Assembly: GCF_026210795.1 (NCBI RefSeq)
Contig: NC_089449.1
Location: forward strand, 744,001-808,000
Source: Rhizophagus irregularis
Taxonomy: Eukaryota; Glomeromycota; Glomeromycetes; Glomerales; Glomeraceae
Direction: 5' to 3'
Length of the DNA stretch: 64,000 nt
Both the position numbers and the translations under genes were made by a program. The notes beneath the pieces were generated by a model. The model searched no databases. It saw only the letters and a list, made by a program, of their open reading frames with translations, and had not been told where the DNA came from. Shown one piece after another: positions 45,619-58,300 of the stretch. The number at the start of each line of letters is the position of its first letter. Positions within the stretch are counted from its first letter, which is position 1.

Positions 45619-47725
45619 TTGGAGGAACTTGAAAAAAATGCTAATCTAAAATTTGATAAGATCTTGTTAAAAACCGGTAATCTAGTGAACAGTCTGCAAG
45701 TGGTGATGTCGGTAAGCGCGTTTTTAAAGGTAATTTTGCTTATAGTACGTGATTTTACGCATTATTTTTATTTTTTCCTCATTTTTTTTGTTATTTATTA
45801 ATATTTATAATATAGAAAACTAATCGAAAAAAATCTCAATATTCTGGGGCACATGTCTTTGGATTTGATATTGAAGTATTACATCAAGTGTGGATTGAAC
45901 AATTTAGAAAACCATCAACTGACAAAAGTTATTATTGATAAAAGAAAGAGGCCACTCAACGAAGTACATCATTTGGAAAAGAGGCACACGAACAAATTAA
46001 ACAACTTATTATAAAGCACCAAATGGTTTTGGAGTCTAGAAATCCAATTTGTATATATAATATGGAACTAGGATGTGAAAATCAAATTATTAATATAAAA
46101 TATAGTTCAATTATAGATAATGCAAGATTAGATGCTTATGTACGTGCTTGTGATGAAGCTTTGTTGGGTCGTGATGGGTATCGAAGGCTTGCTGCTGTAG
46201 AAGCATGATTAATACGTGAATATCAAGTTGCACAAAGGCGAATTGAGATCACTAAATCAATAAATGATCAAATACATATTGGAATACTTAATTTTGATAA
46301 AGAACTTAATCAACAACCTATCCTTGATGATGATGATGAATCTCAAGATAATCCTGATGGAATTGTAGTTGATGAACAAGAAATTGGAAATGGTGTTTAT
46401 TGATCAATTCGATCCCTTCTTAAAATACTTATTTCTATTTGGAATAAATTAATTCTTCAACCGGGTGATACAATCAATCTAAAGCTTGGTGGGGATGGTA
46501 GAAATGTGGGCTGTAAACAGAATCACGTAATGATAACTGTTTGCTTGCTGAATGAAAAAGATGAAGTACTAAAACCAGATCATCAGTATTGGTAATTTTA
46601 ATTTTAGAGTATGTTTTCTATAGAAATTATTAAATAATAAAAAAAATAGTATTTGTCTTTATGTAGGCAAAGAAAATTATGAAACATTAGCTAAAGTTGG
46701 ACATCTATTTGAATATCAGTTTCGGGATCTTCAAGAAAATGGAATCTATGATGACAATGGTGTACATTGGCCAATTGAGTTTTTTTTCTCTGGTGATTGG
46801 AAATTCATGTATAATATAATGGGATTAAACGCTCCAAACGTGAAATACTTTTGTCTATACTGTGATTGTGAAGCTAGTGAACGTTGGAATATGGATTTAC
46901 AATGGCCAATTAACGAAAGTACTAAATGTAAGTTTTACTTAAATAATTTATAATTTGTCAAATAAGCATTTATTAATTATACAATTTTCTAATAGGCAAA
47001 AAAAAACCTGTATTATTTCCTGCCATTAAGCAAGAAAATTACATTCCAGATGAGTTACACTTGATGTTACGTATTTCTGATGTACTAATGGAGTGTTTTT
47101 TTAATGACTTATTCAAAAGGAAAGAATTCGAACAGCAAATTAAAAGTCAAATTGAACAAACTATGAAAACTATTAAAGTTCATTTTGAATTTTTTAAGTC
47201 AAAATCACATGGTGGTAAATGGGACTGGACTTCATTAATGGGTCCTGATAAGAAAAAAGTATTACAATATTTTCCTGTCTCTGATTTTATCTCAGAAAGA
47301 CGCAGTAAAGACATTGAAAAACTTTGGCGTGATTTCTATGAATTATATCTTGTCTTAAGAAAGCCAATCTTGACAAATTCTGAAATTGATGACTTTAAAG
47401 TTAAGGTAAAACAATGGATTATTTATTTTCTCATTCAAATCAAGGACAAATAAATTCATCATCGCAAATACCGGGTTTATACAGGAAAGAGGATATTATG
47501 CCGTACATGCATGTTTTTTCTAAACATATTCCAGAATTTTTACAAAATCTAAAAGAAAAAAACTTGTCATTACAGTTCTTTTCTACTTCAAGCATTGAGA
47601 AAAAAAATCATAATCAGGTATTAATAATTACATTTTTATCAAATAATGAACCTTTTTTTTTTGTAAACAATTTTTTTTTAATCCTTTTTTTAGTTTTTTA
47701 TATTTTGCCTCATATATTAGCAGAC
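45619..47725 (+). pseudogene. Decayed multi-exon gene of a large repetitive family, probably transposon-derived
   Basis: Blocks in order: ELEKNANLKFDKILLKTGNL with a good donor near 45712; 45817-45939 (GAHVFGFDIEVLHQVWIEQF, stop); after a frame change 45955-46600 (STSFGKEAHEQIKQLIIKHQ, ARLDAYVRACDEALLGRDGY, LILQPGDTINLKLGGDGRNV, KQNHVMITVCLL) broken by TGA at 46206 and 46401; 46672-46928 (ENYETLAKVGHLFEYQFRDL, FFFSGDWKFMYNIMGLNAP, CLYCDCEASERWN); 46998-47430 (NYIPDELHLMLRISDVLMEC, KWDWTSLMGPDKK); a frameshift near 47425, then SSQIPGLYRKEDIMPYMHVF and FSTSSIEKKNHNQ with a donor at about 47616. I know this arrangement as a high-copy family in Rhizophagus-type genomes; GDG, the SGDW aspartate and a CxxC pair are compatible with a DDE-type transposase, which is inference. 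Several stops and shifts make it non-functional. Confidence 0.5.
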
Positions 47726-48299
47726 TAAAATAGGGTAGCATTTGGATCGAAAAAAATATAAGTATCCACATTTGGGTTAAAGAAACCACTCATGTTCCTG
47801 CTTATATTTTTTTTCCTGTCGAATAATATGCATTTGTCATCATTATAAAAGGCTCCTTCTCATCTATTTTCTCTCTTGCCGCCCGTATGGTATACAGATT
47901 AGGAGGCTTTTTGAAGGAGTTATGCTTTCAGATATAGCCTCACATTTGCATGCTATTGGTATGGCCTTTTTTTATGCAAACAACTAGCAAAGGGTTACAG
48001 TACGATTTCCTGAATGCCTTTTTCCTGAATATATCTTTTCCCGAAGTCATTTGCCTGAATGCCAATTTTTCGAACTGAACATTTTCCTGAAATATACAAT
48101 TTCCCAAATCCTTATTTCCCGAATCCCATTTCCTGAAGTCTAATTTCCCAAATCCTAAATCCCAATATCCTGAATCCCAATATCCCGAATTCAAATATCC
48201 TTGATTCTAATATTCCGAATTCTAATATTCTGAATGGACAATTTCTTGAATTATATAATAAATTGTATATTTTCTCATATGATTTATAAATAAACTATA

Positions 48300-48830
48300 T
48301 AATAAATTTAAAAAATAAGAACTATTGCCCTATAAAAAAATTGGATACGTTTTTTATAAAGTTTTTATATGATTTTTTTTTCCTTAGAAATAACGTATCA
48401 TAATAGGATACGGAAAAATCCCTATGAAAAAAAATCATCCAATTTTTGTACAATATTTGTTCAAGTCCGTGTGGAAATTGTACAATTATTGCAGATTTTT
48501 GGATAAAAATAGCTATGAAGTTTTTCAAAGCATATTAAAAGTATGCAATTTTTGTACAACTTAAATTTAAGATATAGAAAATGTTCAATTTTTGTGTGAT
48601 TTTTATACAACTTAAATTTAGGATACAGAAAACATTCAATTTTTGTACAATAAAAATTGTGATTATTGTACAACTTGAAAATAGACTTAAATTTAGGATA
48701 CAGAAAGCAATTTTTGGGTAATCCTACTATACTACTTTCCATCTTACCTGTATGGTTACATTTGACCACTTTTAGGGTCAAATAGACCACTTTTAACCAT
48801 TACAAATAGATTTTCCTAAGTAAAGTAATT
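48300..48830. other. AT-rich stretch with repeated TTTAGGATACAGAAA words
   Basis: ACTTAAATTTAGGATACAGA-like segments occur three times (near 48560, 48610, 48690) with CAATTTTTGTACAA between them. A minus-strand open frame here simply follows this repeat and is not credited. Confidence 0.5.
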
Positions 48831-49189
48831 TATGCAGTAAGGTTACATAAAATTCAACTGCATATTTGCTTATAAATGGGCGTCTTCTGGACCCATTGGT
48901 GAAATTTTTGTATCATCTTGTAACTAAAAAAAAGTCAAAAACTTTTTATTAGGTTACACAATTAGTTCTGACCGGAATTATAATTTGGCCAGAATTATGC
49001 GGTATAAATCAACTCTTAAAATTATATACGTTGATCACGTGATCTGATCGTCAAAATAAATATGATGACGCGAAATGTTTTTGTTTATGTTTTTTTAACC
49101 TTTTAACTTTTCTTCAACTTTCTTTTAAAATATCAGGTAAGAAAAACTTGTGTTCTTTATCTTTTTATTTTCCTAACTTTTTACATTTT

Positions 49190-49435
49190 AATGTTACTAA
49201 CTTGCTTTCTTCACTAACTTCATACTTTTTTTTATTACTAATACTAATAATTTACTTTTTAACACTACTAATTTGCTTTCTTCACTAACTTCATACTTTT
49301 TTATTACTAACACTAATAATTTAGTACTTTTTAACACTACTAATTTGCTTTCTTCACTAACTTCATACTTTTTTATTTAATACTAATAATTTACTTACAC
49401 TAATAATTTACTTTCTTCTTTGATAATACTAATTT
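49190..49435. repeat. Tandem repeat, unit about 72 bp, three and a half copies
   Basis: Units start with TTGCTTTCTTCACTAACTTC near 49202, 49270 and 49344, followed by ATACTTTTTT, ATTACTAA and TAATAATTTA. The last unit is shortened. Non-coding. ACTAAC words recur as in the splice-like array at 43 kb. Confidence 0.8.
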
Positions 49436-50104
49436 ACTTTCATGTTACTAACATACTTTATTTATTTTATTTTCTTACAAATTTTTATATTTATGATTAT
49501 ATCAAATTTAGTATTTTATTTATGAAATATTGTGTATATTTTTTATATTTTAAGTCAATAAAAAAAATTCATAATTTCACTTTATAAATTTCCTGTTATT
49601 ACTGTAAAATTTAACCTATAATTCCTAAAATATGGCCTAAAAAAATTTGGCTCAAAAATCACACAATAATTGTATAAATTCAGGTCAAAAATAGGATAAT
49701 TATTGAATGAATTACCATGCAATAATTGTGTGATTTATTGCAATTTTTTTTAGCACAATTATTGTATGGTCAAATATACAGAAATCGTAGTGAATTTAAT
49801 TGAATGATTTTTCAACAAAAATCACACAGACTTTTTTCATAGGGAATGCACAATTCCGTATCACTAAAAATATGGTTTGGATACGGAATTTGCATGGGAT
49901 TTATATGGAATTTACATGATTTGATCACTGATTATTTTATCACGAAATTTATACGATTTGGTCACTAAATTTACTATTTGTATTACAGTTTACTATAATT
50001 GTATTTACATAAATCTAATTTTACTTTATTAAATTAAATAAAAAATAAAAAATAAACAAAGTACAAATACATTATGAAAATTCCCTCCTTATTAAAACCA
50101 CCTA

Positions 50105-50935
50105 TTGCAACCAAAATTATCTATAAGTTCAGGTTCATTTGGAGTCAAACAACTTAAAAGAACAAAAAAAAAAAAAGATTGGAAACAAAACCCATATAGT
50201 ATCTGCAATCGTCCAAGTCACCAAAGGTCAGCATTCCTACAAAAAAAGAAAGAGAACTCCAGAATGTCTGACCTACATAAAAGAAAAGAATTATGAGGTG
50301 TCTAATGAAAAGAAACCAAAACAACAAAATAAATCAAAAACTGACCTACAAAAAAAGAAGACTCTGAAGCAACAAAACTGAAACAACCTACAAAAAGAAA
50401 AGAATCTGAACCCAACTTACAAAAAAACAAGAAAATTTGAACTGACTTAAAAAAAGAGAAAAATCCTGAATCATCCTACAAAAAAAAAGGACTCCCAAAC
50501 TGATCTACAAAAAAAGAAAAAAGAAACTGAATATTCTCAAAAAAAAATCTGCTGGCCTATGAAATTAAATATAAATAAAAAAGAAAGGGGAATAAAGAAT
50601 AAACCAAAAAAAATATTTTTTTAAAAAGAGGGGTAACGAAGTTAGGAAAGTTAAAAAAAAATTTTTTTTTAAAGGGAGGACGTCATAGTTAGAAAAATAA
50701 AAATTTTTTATAAAGAGGAAATAGAAATAGAAAGAAGTAATTTTTTTAAAAAAAAAGAAGAGTGGGAATAAAAGAAAAAATTTTTTTTCAAAGGAGAGTG
50801 ACAAAAAAAAAAATTTTTTTTAAAGGAGTGACGAAAAAAAAAAATTTTTCAAAGGAGAGTGACGAAAAAAAATTTTTTAAAGTGAGGTATGAAAAAAAAA
50901 ATTATTTTTAAAAGGGAGTGACAAAGAAAGAAGAA
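50105..50935. repeat. A-rich degenerate tandem repeats
   Basis: From about 50225 to 50545 CCTACAAAAAAAGAAAAG-like units recur; from about 50610 to 50935 GGGAGTGACGAAAAAAAAA followed by TTTTTTTAAA recurs with a period near 45 bp. Lysine-rich open frames across this stretch follow from composition only. Confidence 0.75.
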
Positions 50936-51099
50936 AAATTTAGAAAAAATAACAAAAATAAGACAAGAGAAAGAGAAAGGAAAGGAAAGACAGAAAGGAA
51001 GATCGGAAGATCAAACTCATTAATGCAAAGTAAGGGTTTATATAAAAAACAAAAAACGTATCATAACAAAACAATAAACAATCATGTGATCTCATGTTA

Positions 51100-51617
51100 C
51101 ACAGTGAAATTCGATAAACCGGATCTGTCGGATCCACTAAAAATATCCGGTTTATCGGGATATCCGGTTTAGCGAAAAAATTTCGATATCTATTATACAG
51201 AATTTTTAAAAAATTTTCATGCTAATAAAATTAATATACATTATAATTAAATTTTTCATCTTAGTTTTAAGTCATAGAGGTCATGAAAATGAATATAAAA
51301 TATTTTAATTAAATATATAAGTAATACAAAACTTCAGCCGGAATTAAGATTTTTATAATTCCGGCCAAAATTAAGATTTACCGCATCACGTTACTTAAAT
51401 TTTATTGGTTAATGATCATGTGATCCAGTTTATCGAATCATTTTTCACTATAGCTGGTTAGAAAATTGATCCGTAATAGCGAATATCGAGCTTTTACTAG
51501 TAAACTCCGGTAGTATATCGAACCTATTTTAATATACGTGATTTGGTTCCAGCAAAAAAGTCCGGTTTAGGCCCAAATCCGGTTTATCGAAGATCTGGTT
51601 TATCGAATTTCACTGTG
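51100..51617. mobile_element. 518-bp MITE with CACAGTGAAATTCGATAAAC ends and TA duplication
   Basis: Both ends carry CACAGTGAAATTCGATAAAC followed by CrGATCT (about 28 bp, one mismatch), and TA lies just outside each end (51098-51099, 51618-51619). CCGGTTTATCG and CGATAAACCGG words are repeated inside in both orientations. No transposase. This fits a Tc1/mariner-type non-autonomous element. Confidence 0.8.
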
Positions 51618-52962
51618 TATGATACAGGATTTTTGTAAAATTATCTTCTAAAAATATTAAGTTTAAAAATTCTGTATACATTCCGCATGATTAATTTTTT
51701 CCGTATACATTTCTTATACATTAGTTTTTTTAAAAAATGTTCAAAAATGAATTGCTTATTAAATATATGGAATTTGTATACGGAATCTATAGAAACGTAC
51801 AAAAAATGTATACAAAACATATCCTTTCCATATACATATTTCTTATAGGGTTGATGAAGACTAATTTCTACCATTTTATATAAAACAATTGAATATGAAT
51901 TTTACTTGTCATAATTATGTAATTTGGGGAGTGGCTATTTCAAGCATTCCTTGCCTGTACAGGTATTACGATCAATTGAAGTAAATATGAAGTAAACATA
52001 AGGAAATATATATACAATCAATTAGGAAATATTACATTTTTAGCTAATAAAATTTTTCTCCGACCCACTGAGTTAATAATATTTCCTAAATATCAAGTAA
52101 ATATAATTAATTTACATTTTAGGAGAAAAAAATTTGGTACAGGTACAAATTTAAACAAATACTTTGACTGAATAATAAAATCTGCTCGCTTTTGCATTAT
52201 TTATTTTAAGTATTTGTTTTAATGCAAGTTAGTTTATTACATATTATATTTATCATATACATAATATATAATTTATTGATTAATATACTAAATAAAATAA
52301 AGGTTGTGTTTATGAAATTAATAATTCTAATTTATGATGTAAAATTATACAAAATAATATTAAATTCAGTAAAATGTCCATTCAGAATATCAAGGTTCAT
52401 GATATTGGAATTTGGGATAAAATAATTCAGGATAAAATAATTCGGGAAATTGGCATTCGGTAAAATGGAATTTCAGGAAATGATCAATTTCTGGAAATAG
52501 GCATTCAGAAAATTGGATTCAGGAAAAGGTATATCCAGGAAATTGGTATTCAGGAAATGGTCCAACAAGGCTAGCAAAGTCACACTCTAGCTTACCAATC
52601 AGTTTGCGCCTTTTTGCAAGGTTGATAAAACAGTAACAGGTACTAGTATACTATTTTGAACCTAGGCGTGCTATTTTATATACATTTATAATGCCCTATG
52701 AGTATGGCTACCTTTAAGTTTGGTTAGTTAACCAAAATGTGATTGGGATTTGTTGTGTCAAAAGTGAAAATTTTTTTTACAAATAGGAAGCAAAAAAAGA
52801 ATTATTTCAGAGCGAATAACAATCAAGATGACAAATTTATTTTCTTGAGGTTACAAGTATAAATTAGTACATTGGGATTATGCTATGGCCAGACAAATGT
52901 GCGTTTTACTTCAAATTTTTTACACAATGTACCTTGGCATCAACATATGGTTACACCACGAT

Positions 52963-53940
52963 TTCCCGACAACCTTTTTTCCGACATACCCTTTGCCCGA
53001 CAACGATCACCCGACAAGACATATTCCCGAATGTATATTTTACCGACATGACACATTCCCTAATGGACATTATACTGACATGTTAGTTCTCCCGACATGA
53101 CATTATTCCGATAACACATTTCCCGACAGACATTTTCTCGACATGACATATACATTAAAAAAAGCGATTTCCTGAATTTCCCAATTATTTAAAATAAAAC
53201 ATATGGAGAAAATTTTTTTATTTGTTTATTCATATATTTATTTTAGTAAAAATTCGCAATTTCATGTACACTGTATATTTCATTTTAATAGTGCAAATTT
53301 TTAATAAAATAACTTGCAGCAACCCGTTGTGTCCCTACAAAAATTTATTTTAGTTGCATTTATTTATTTCCAGTTATTTTTTTAACAACTTTTTAAAAAA
53401 GAATTTGCCATAAGACAATTGTCTTATTAAATATATCTATGTCTTATAAAGTACAACGGTTTAAGAAACCTTTTTTAAAAAAAAAATTGTTATAAAATAG
53501 TTATTTTTTTTAAAAAAATGATAATAAATTAAAAATAAATTTAGATAAAAAAGTAAATTAAAACGGTTTTAAAAAATTATTAAAAAAAATGAAATAATTA
53601 TTAAATAAATATAAATATATATATATATAAACCATGCTGGTCGTGAAAAATCACATTGAAAAAAAAAGGAAAATAAAGAACTGTTAATAACAGTTATTTA
53701 TATTTATATTTATAAACATGATACATTATAATAAATTACTTTTTGTAAATCATCTCAACATGTCGGGAAATTTCTGTTGGGATATGTGTTGTCGGGATAA
53801 TGTCATGTCGGGAAAACTAACATGTAGGTATAATGTCTATTAGGGAATGTGTCATGTCGGTAAAATATACATTCGGGAATATGTCTTGTCGGGTAATCAT
53901 TGTTGGGCAAAGGGTATGTCGGGAAAAAGGTTGTCGGGAA
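52963..53940. mobile_element. 978-bp foldback element with 183-bp CCCGACA-repeat arms
   Basis: The left arm 52963-53145 and right arm 53758-53940 are inverted copies differing at only a few positions. Each arm is a degenerate minisatellite of TTCCCGACA(A/T) words with irregular spacers that are kept in the same order. The 610-bp centre is AT-rich and has no transposase. Foldback (FB/Galileo-like) elements have this design. The overlapping open frames in the arms are artefacts. Confidence 0.85.
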
Positions 53941-53955
53941 GTTGTCCGACATTGC

Positions 53956-55170
53956 AACATATATAGATTTTTCTTCTTAATTTTATTAATGTTTCTTTAT
54001 CTTATTCTCCTTTAATTTTTTTCTTTGTATATTTATGGCTAGCCTAACGATTTTGACATTCGGTAATGTAGCAGTAAGAATTCTGAATATTCGTCTGCCG
54101 AAGTCGCTTTTAGATTTTTGGCCCCAAACAAAATAAACAAAATGAAATTTATGATTGTTGTCCATTACAAATTGATAATGAGCGACGTAGTTTTTCTATT
54201 GTTAGCTATCTTTTCTTACGAAGGTGAATTCCTTATGGGTGTGTGCTTTTAACTCACTTTGGTTAAGTATTGTTTTACCATGTATTTTATACTTCTGGTT
54301 TACTCCCTATATGGAGTGAGCCATAGTACTATCATCTTTCTATAATAAAATAAAAATAAAAAAATAAAAATAAGGATTACTGATTTCAATGGACTGACAA
54401 TTTTGTTAACGGCCAAACATCAAAATTATACAGACTATAATTAAGATTTATTATTACTAATAAGTCTTTAATTTAGAATTATTAGATTATTCACCGAGAT
54501 GCTATACTTTCTATATAAATAACTAACATAAGCATAATAGGAAATATTTCATGTAATTAAATAATTTTCATATTTAAAACTCCCATAAAGTATAATTAAG
54601 AACAATTTTTGGTTTATTTAAATAATAAAAATTTTTTTTTTTATATAGAACATTTAAAAATTCAAAAAATATGGCATTTTTATTTATTTTCCAATTGAAG
54701 ATAATAATTTGATTAATAAACTTTATAATAGTACAAAATACAAATCATTAAAATATATTCAAACAAAAGAACCTGGCAAAACTTTCAATTTTATATCGTT
54801 TATAATATGATATAGAAAAAACAAAAATAAAACATAAGAATTATTTTTAATGGATTGAAATTTAATTATTATTAAGGATTAACATAAAACATTATTTGGA
54901 TATGTCAAACTGTAATAAATGTTAAGATGTTAAATTATTATTGATGATAATTCGGGAAATTGCCATATAGAAACTGCGAAAGATTTATTTTTATTTTAAA
55001 AATTTTTTATTAATGATTGCATATTTAGGATTATGTACTTTTTTTTGGTAAGAACACGCATTTATGTTTATAATATTCAAGCATTTAAAAAAACATCTAA
55101 ACCCGATTAAATAAAGAAGATCATTATGGTGATACCATGCTTGATAAATTAGGCTAATCTTTAGGCTAAT
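53956..55170. other. Intergenic before the MIR cluster
   Basis: No gene is supported. AAAATAAAAATAA repeats lie near 54345-54373, after a slightly less AT-rich stretch (54150-54330) that may be the 3' tail of an old retroelement. Confidence 0.35.
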
Positions 55171-55238
55171 CTTGTTTAAACTGGTACGCCGATTCAGGCT
55201 AGTTATAAATATACAAGATTTCGGAGAAATTCATACCG
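55171..55238 (+). promoter_or_regulatory. Conserved upstream block of MIR gene 6 with CGG-N11-CCG
   Basis: CTTGTTTAAACTGGTACGCC, then TATAAATAT, CGG at 55222-55224 and CCG at 55236-55238 with 11 bases between. The ATG is 40 bases downstream. Confidence 0.6.
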
Positions 55239-55278
55239 ATGCGTAATTAACATTTTTCACTCGATATTAAAAGAAAAA

Positions 55279-56634
55279 ATGGATTTTCCAAAATATGATG
55301 GAAATATTCACCCAAATGAATGGATAAATGATATAAAAAGATATTTTAAACTTAAGAATACTAAAATTAGTGATCGTTTGAGCATTGCTATTTCGCTTGT
55401 AGAGCCTATTATTTCACTTCCATCAGAGATTGGTAGTCTTGATAAACTTTGTAATGTACTTAAAGAAGATATTTCATTCACAGTATTTAAAAATACAAAT
55501 GAAAGAATGTTGCAATCATTAAAATATGTCCCTGAAAATAAAGGTGGTAATACTTCAAAATTTATTTCAAAATTTAGGAAGCTATGTTATAATGCAGAAA
55601 TTAATGATATAGAAGAACAAAAAAAATATCTTTATAAGTCACTTCCGATGAATCATTTTGATTCTATTTCAATTGAATTTTACAAGAAAATGAAAAATGT
55701 TGTTTCAACCAATAAATTAATTAAAGAATTTGAAGATTTTGCTATATATTTGTCAAATTTAATTGTAAATGAGTCTATTGTAGCTTTGAAACATGTTGCT
55801 ACGGGAAAATATTTAAGTTCAGAAAATTTTTATTACAAAACTGGAAGTAAGTCTCAATTGGTAAGTTCCATAATTTGATTATTTATTTTTCTTTTATTTT
55901 TCATGATAATATAAATAAAATATTTAATGAAATTTTTATGAGTTAGGTTTTTGTGGGGAGTACAGAGCCTGTTTCAAATTCTTTATGGAGAATTAAATCT
56001 AATAAAGAATTAAATGAATTAATTAGTTACACTGATACATTTATAACTTTACAACATGATAAATCTAAAAAGTTTCTTGGAATAAATTATGGAAAGTCTT
56101 ATTACAATCATAACGATCGTAGCTTTTATTATAAAAGTTTTTATCATACGTCTCCATCAAATAATCACTCAGAAGGTTAAAATTTAATATTTTTTGTTTA
56201 TTTTATTTATTTAATATAATTATTAATCAACGTTTATTGTTTCAGTGAGCTGTATTAATACTTCAAATCATGGATATTGTGTTAAGGATTGGGAGTTTAA
56301 CCATGCTAAAGTAGGAAATCATCAGGAATTTATAAAATCAAATGATATCATTAATCTCAGCATTAAGAAAGTGCATGATAATAATGGTAATACAACTACA
56401 AACGGACAGGTTGAATTTTTACGTAGTATCCATGATGTTCGATTTACTATTGAAAATGATGCTTTCCAAGAAGTTCATTGTCACAATGAGAAATTAGGAG
56501 GAAATGATGAGGTAAGTAAATTATAATAATAAATTGCTATTAGTAATTGATTTATTATTTAAAGTCTTGTATTAATACTTAACCTTTTTTTATAGTGGTG
56601 TATTGAGCTTATTAAACAATATAATTGGATCTAA
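55279..56634 (+). CDS. MIR-domain protein with gag-like N-terminus, copy 6 (four exons)
   Basis: Exons 55279-55860, 55947-56175, 56246-56511 and 56596-56634 give 371 aa, the longest member here; phases 0, 1, 0. The gag-like domain has PKYDGNIHPNEWINDIKRYF and KYVPENKGGNTSKFISKF. The linker (HFDSISIEFYKKMKNVVST) is of the subtype shared with copies 4, 8 and 10. The MIR-like part has ESIVALKHVATGKYLSS (a one-residue shorter loop follows), FITLQHDKSKKFLGI, a long tyrosine/histidine loop (YYNHNDRSFYYKSFYH), DWEFNHAKVGNHQEFIKS, FLRSIHDVRFTIEND (one inserted isoleucine), QEVHCHNEKLGGNDE and WCIELIKQYN. Function unknown; no signal peptide is seen. Confidence 0.85.
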
Positions 56635-57365
56635 GACTAAGTGTTATTAATCAAATTTTTGTTTGTTAAAGAAATTAGATTTTATCAAATATGAATTTTT
56701 TATCTTTGGAAACTTTTGGTTTTTAAAATTTATAATTCAACTCAAAATAAATTTCAATTATATTGAGTCTATCAAATTTCAAATAAAAGCCAATCTTTTA
56801 TTCATTAAATTAAAAAATTCAATTCTATTTTTTTAACTTAAAACAGTCATCATTTGTTAATATTTAAAGCCTATTACTCACACTTAATTTGTATTTTTTT
56901 TAATAGAAAGTTGAAATGTTTCAATAGTCTATTGTATATAAATACCAAAGTTGCAATTACTTTATTTTTTAGGCAGTCCGCTGGTGCCAGGTGGAAGAAA
57001 AATTTCAATCAACTAATCTCCAGAAAAGTCATGTACCAAATAGCATCATCCCCTAGAACTTGATTACAAATTATGAAATTTCTTTTATTTATTATTGATT
57101 TTTTATTTTTTATTTTTTATTTTATTCCGGCGTTACTCTGTGTCGACAACATGAATTTCCCAAAAGGATAAAGTATTCAAGAACCGAAGTTTTGGAAATG
57201 TGTGAGAAGAGGAAGTGATTCGATCCGTCGTCCTGCTCTAGACCCTTGCAAATTAAAGGTAATAAATTATCTACTGCCATAATTGTATATTCCCTTATAA
57301 GTATTTTGGTTTTTCTTATTTCTAAAGATTTCACTCACTTTATTGTAGTTACCATCAATTTTTTA
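56635..57365. other. Spacer within the MIR cluster
   Basis: AT-rich. A less AT-rich piece at 56960-57260 (GGCAGTCCGCTGGTGCC, CGATCCGTCGTCCTGC) stands out and may be a fragment of an unrelated insertion. No frame is convincing. Confidence 0.35.
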
Positions 57366-58300
57366 ACAAAAAAAGATAAATATGATGGAATAATCATCCA
57401 GACGAATGACGAATTGATGAAAGGTCTTAAAAACTACACATAACAAATACTATATGGATCTTGTAGATTTTCACCATTAATTTTTCGGAACCAATTGGCG
57501 ATATTAAAAAAACTTTATGATGCACAAGTGAAAAAATGTTACAATCATTGGAATATAATCCTGAAAGTAAAGGTGACAATACATCAAAACTTACTTAAAT
57601 TTTCGTAAATTATGTTAAAGTAAACATAGAAAAACAAAAGAAATATTTTTATAAATCACTTCTTACATAATATTATGCTTTACAAGAAATGAAGGAACTG
57701 AATTCAATTAACGAATAATAAAAGTTTTGGAAATATTGTTTCAGAAGAATCAAAGTTAATTGAAAATTTATGTTACAAGATTGGAAGTAATTCTTAATTG
57801 GTATGTTACGCAATTTGTTGATTTATCAGATAGCTTAAAATTATTTAATTAAATTTCTACATAAATTAAAAATAGTTCTTTATGGAAAATTAAATTTAAT
57901 AATAAAAACATTAACCACTTGCACTAATACTTTCTAACTTTACAACATGCCTAATCCAGAACACGGTCGTGAATATTATCATCACAAATCTCCAATGACT
58001 AATCTCGTAGGAGCTATTAAATTAAATATTTTATTTACTCTAATAATTAATTAATATTTATTGCTTTAGTAGGTTGTGTTACAGATTGGAAATTTAATAA
58101 TAGTAAATTAGAAAACTCGGGATTTTTTAAAATCATATGATATTATTAATCTTAGCGTAAATCGCCAGAATGAATTTTTACAGTACGTACATGATTTCCA
58201 TTGAAGACGATCCTTTTCAAGAAGTTATTTGCCATGACAAAATACCAAGAGAAAATTTTGAAGTATTTTTTTTTTAGTGATTATTGAACTTATTATGGAG
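57366..58300 (+). pseudogene. Decayed MIR-family copy 7
   Basis: Recognisable pieces in family order: AAATATGATGGAATAATCAT (start of the gag-like domain without the usual ATG) near 57377; the QSLEYNPESKGDNTSKL region near 57545-57595; EKQKKYFYKSL near 57630; the end of exon 1 with LCYKIGS and a donor-like GGTATG near 57800; SLWKIKF near 57885; LQHA near 57942; the exon-3 pieces DWKFNNSKLENSGFF and DDPFQEVICHD near 58085-58240; and a final IIELI near 58278. Deletions, stops and lost splice sites throughout. Confidence 0.7.

Larger units (their letters stand above)
47995..52571. mobile_element. Possible 4.6-kb foldback element with TTCCTGAAT-repeat arms
   Basis: The left arm (about 48007-48247) is a degenerate minisatellite of TTTCCTGAAT, TTTCCCGAAT and CAATATCCTGAAT words. 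The right arm (about 52380-52571) is its reverse complement with the same order of spacers (ATTTCCTGAATnCC, TTTCCTGnATATAnCTTTTCC outermost; ATATTCTGAATGGACA innermost). Pairing of the two arms as one element is inference; they could be two solo ends. The interior holds tandem repeats, an A-rich block and a nested MITE. No transposase is recognised. Confidence 0.5.

Noticed and set aside
47940-48194. Minus-strand open frame beginning MNSGYWDSGYWDLGFGKLD
   Set aside because: It is the translation of the TTCCTGAAT minisatellite arm; the periodic peptide follows from the DNA repeat.
50105-51172. Lysine-rich ORFs and the antisense phenylalanine-rich ORF
   Set aside because: A-rich degenerate tandem repeats give these on both strands.
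52880-53100. Plus-strand open frames ending in repeated P-D-N/P-T-R motifs, and their counterpart at 53833-54015
   Set aside because: They run into the arms of the CCCGACA foldback element and mirror each other.
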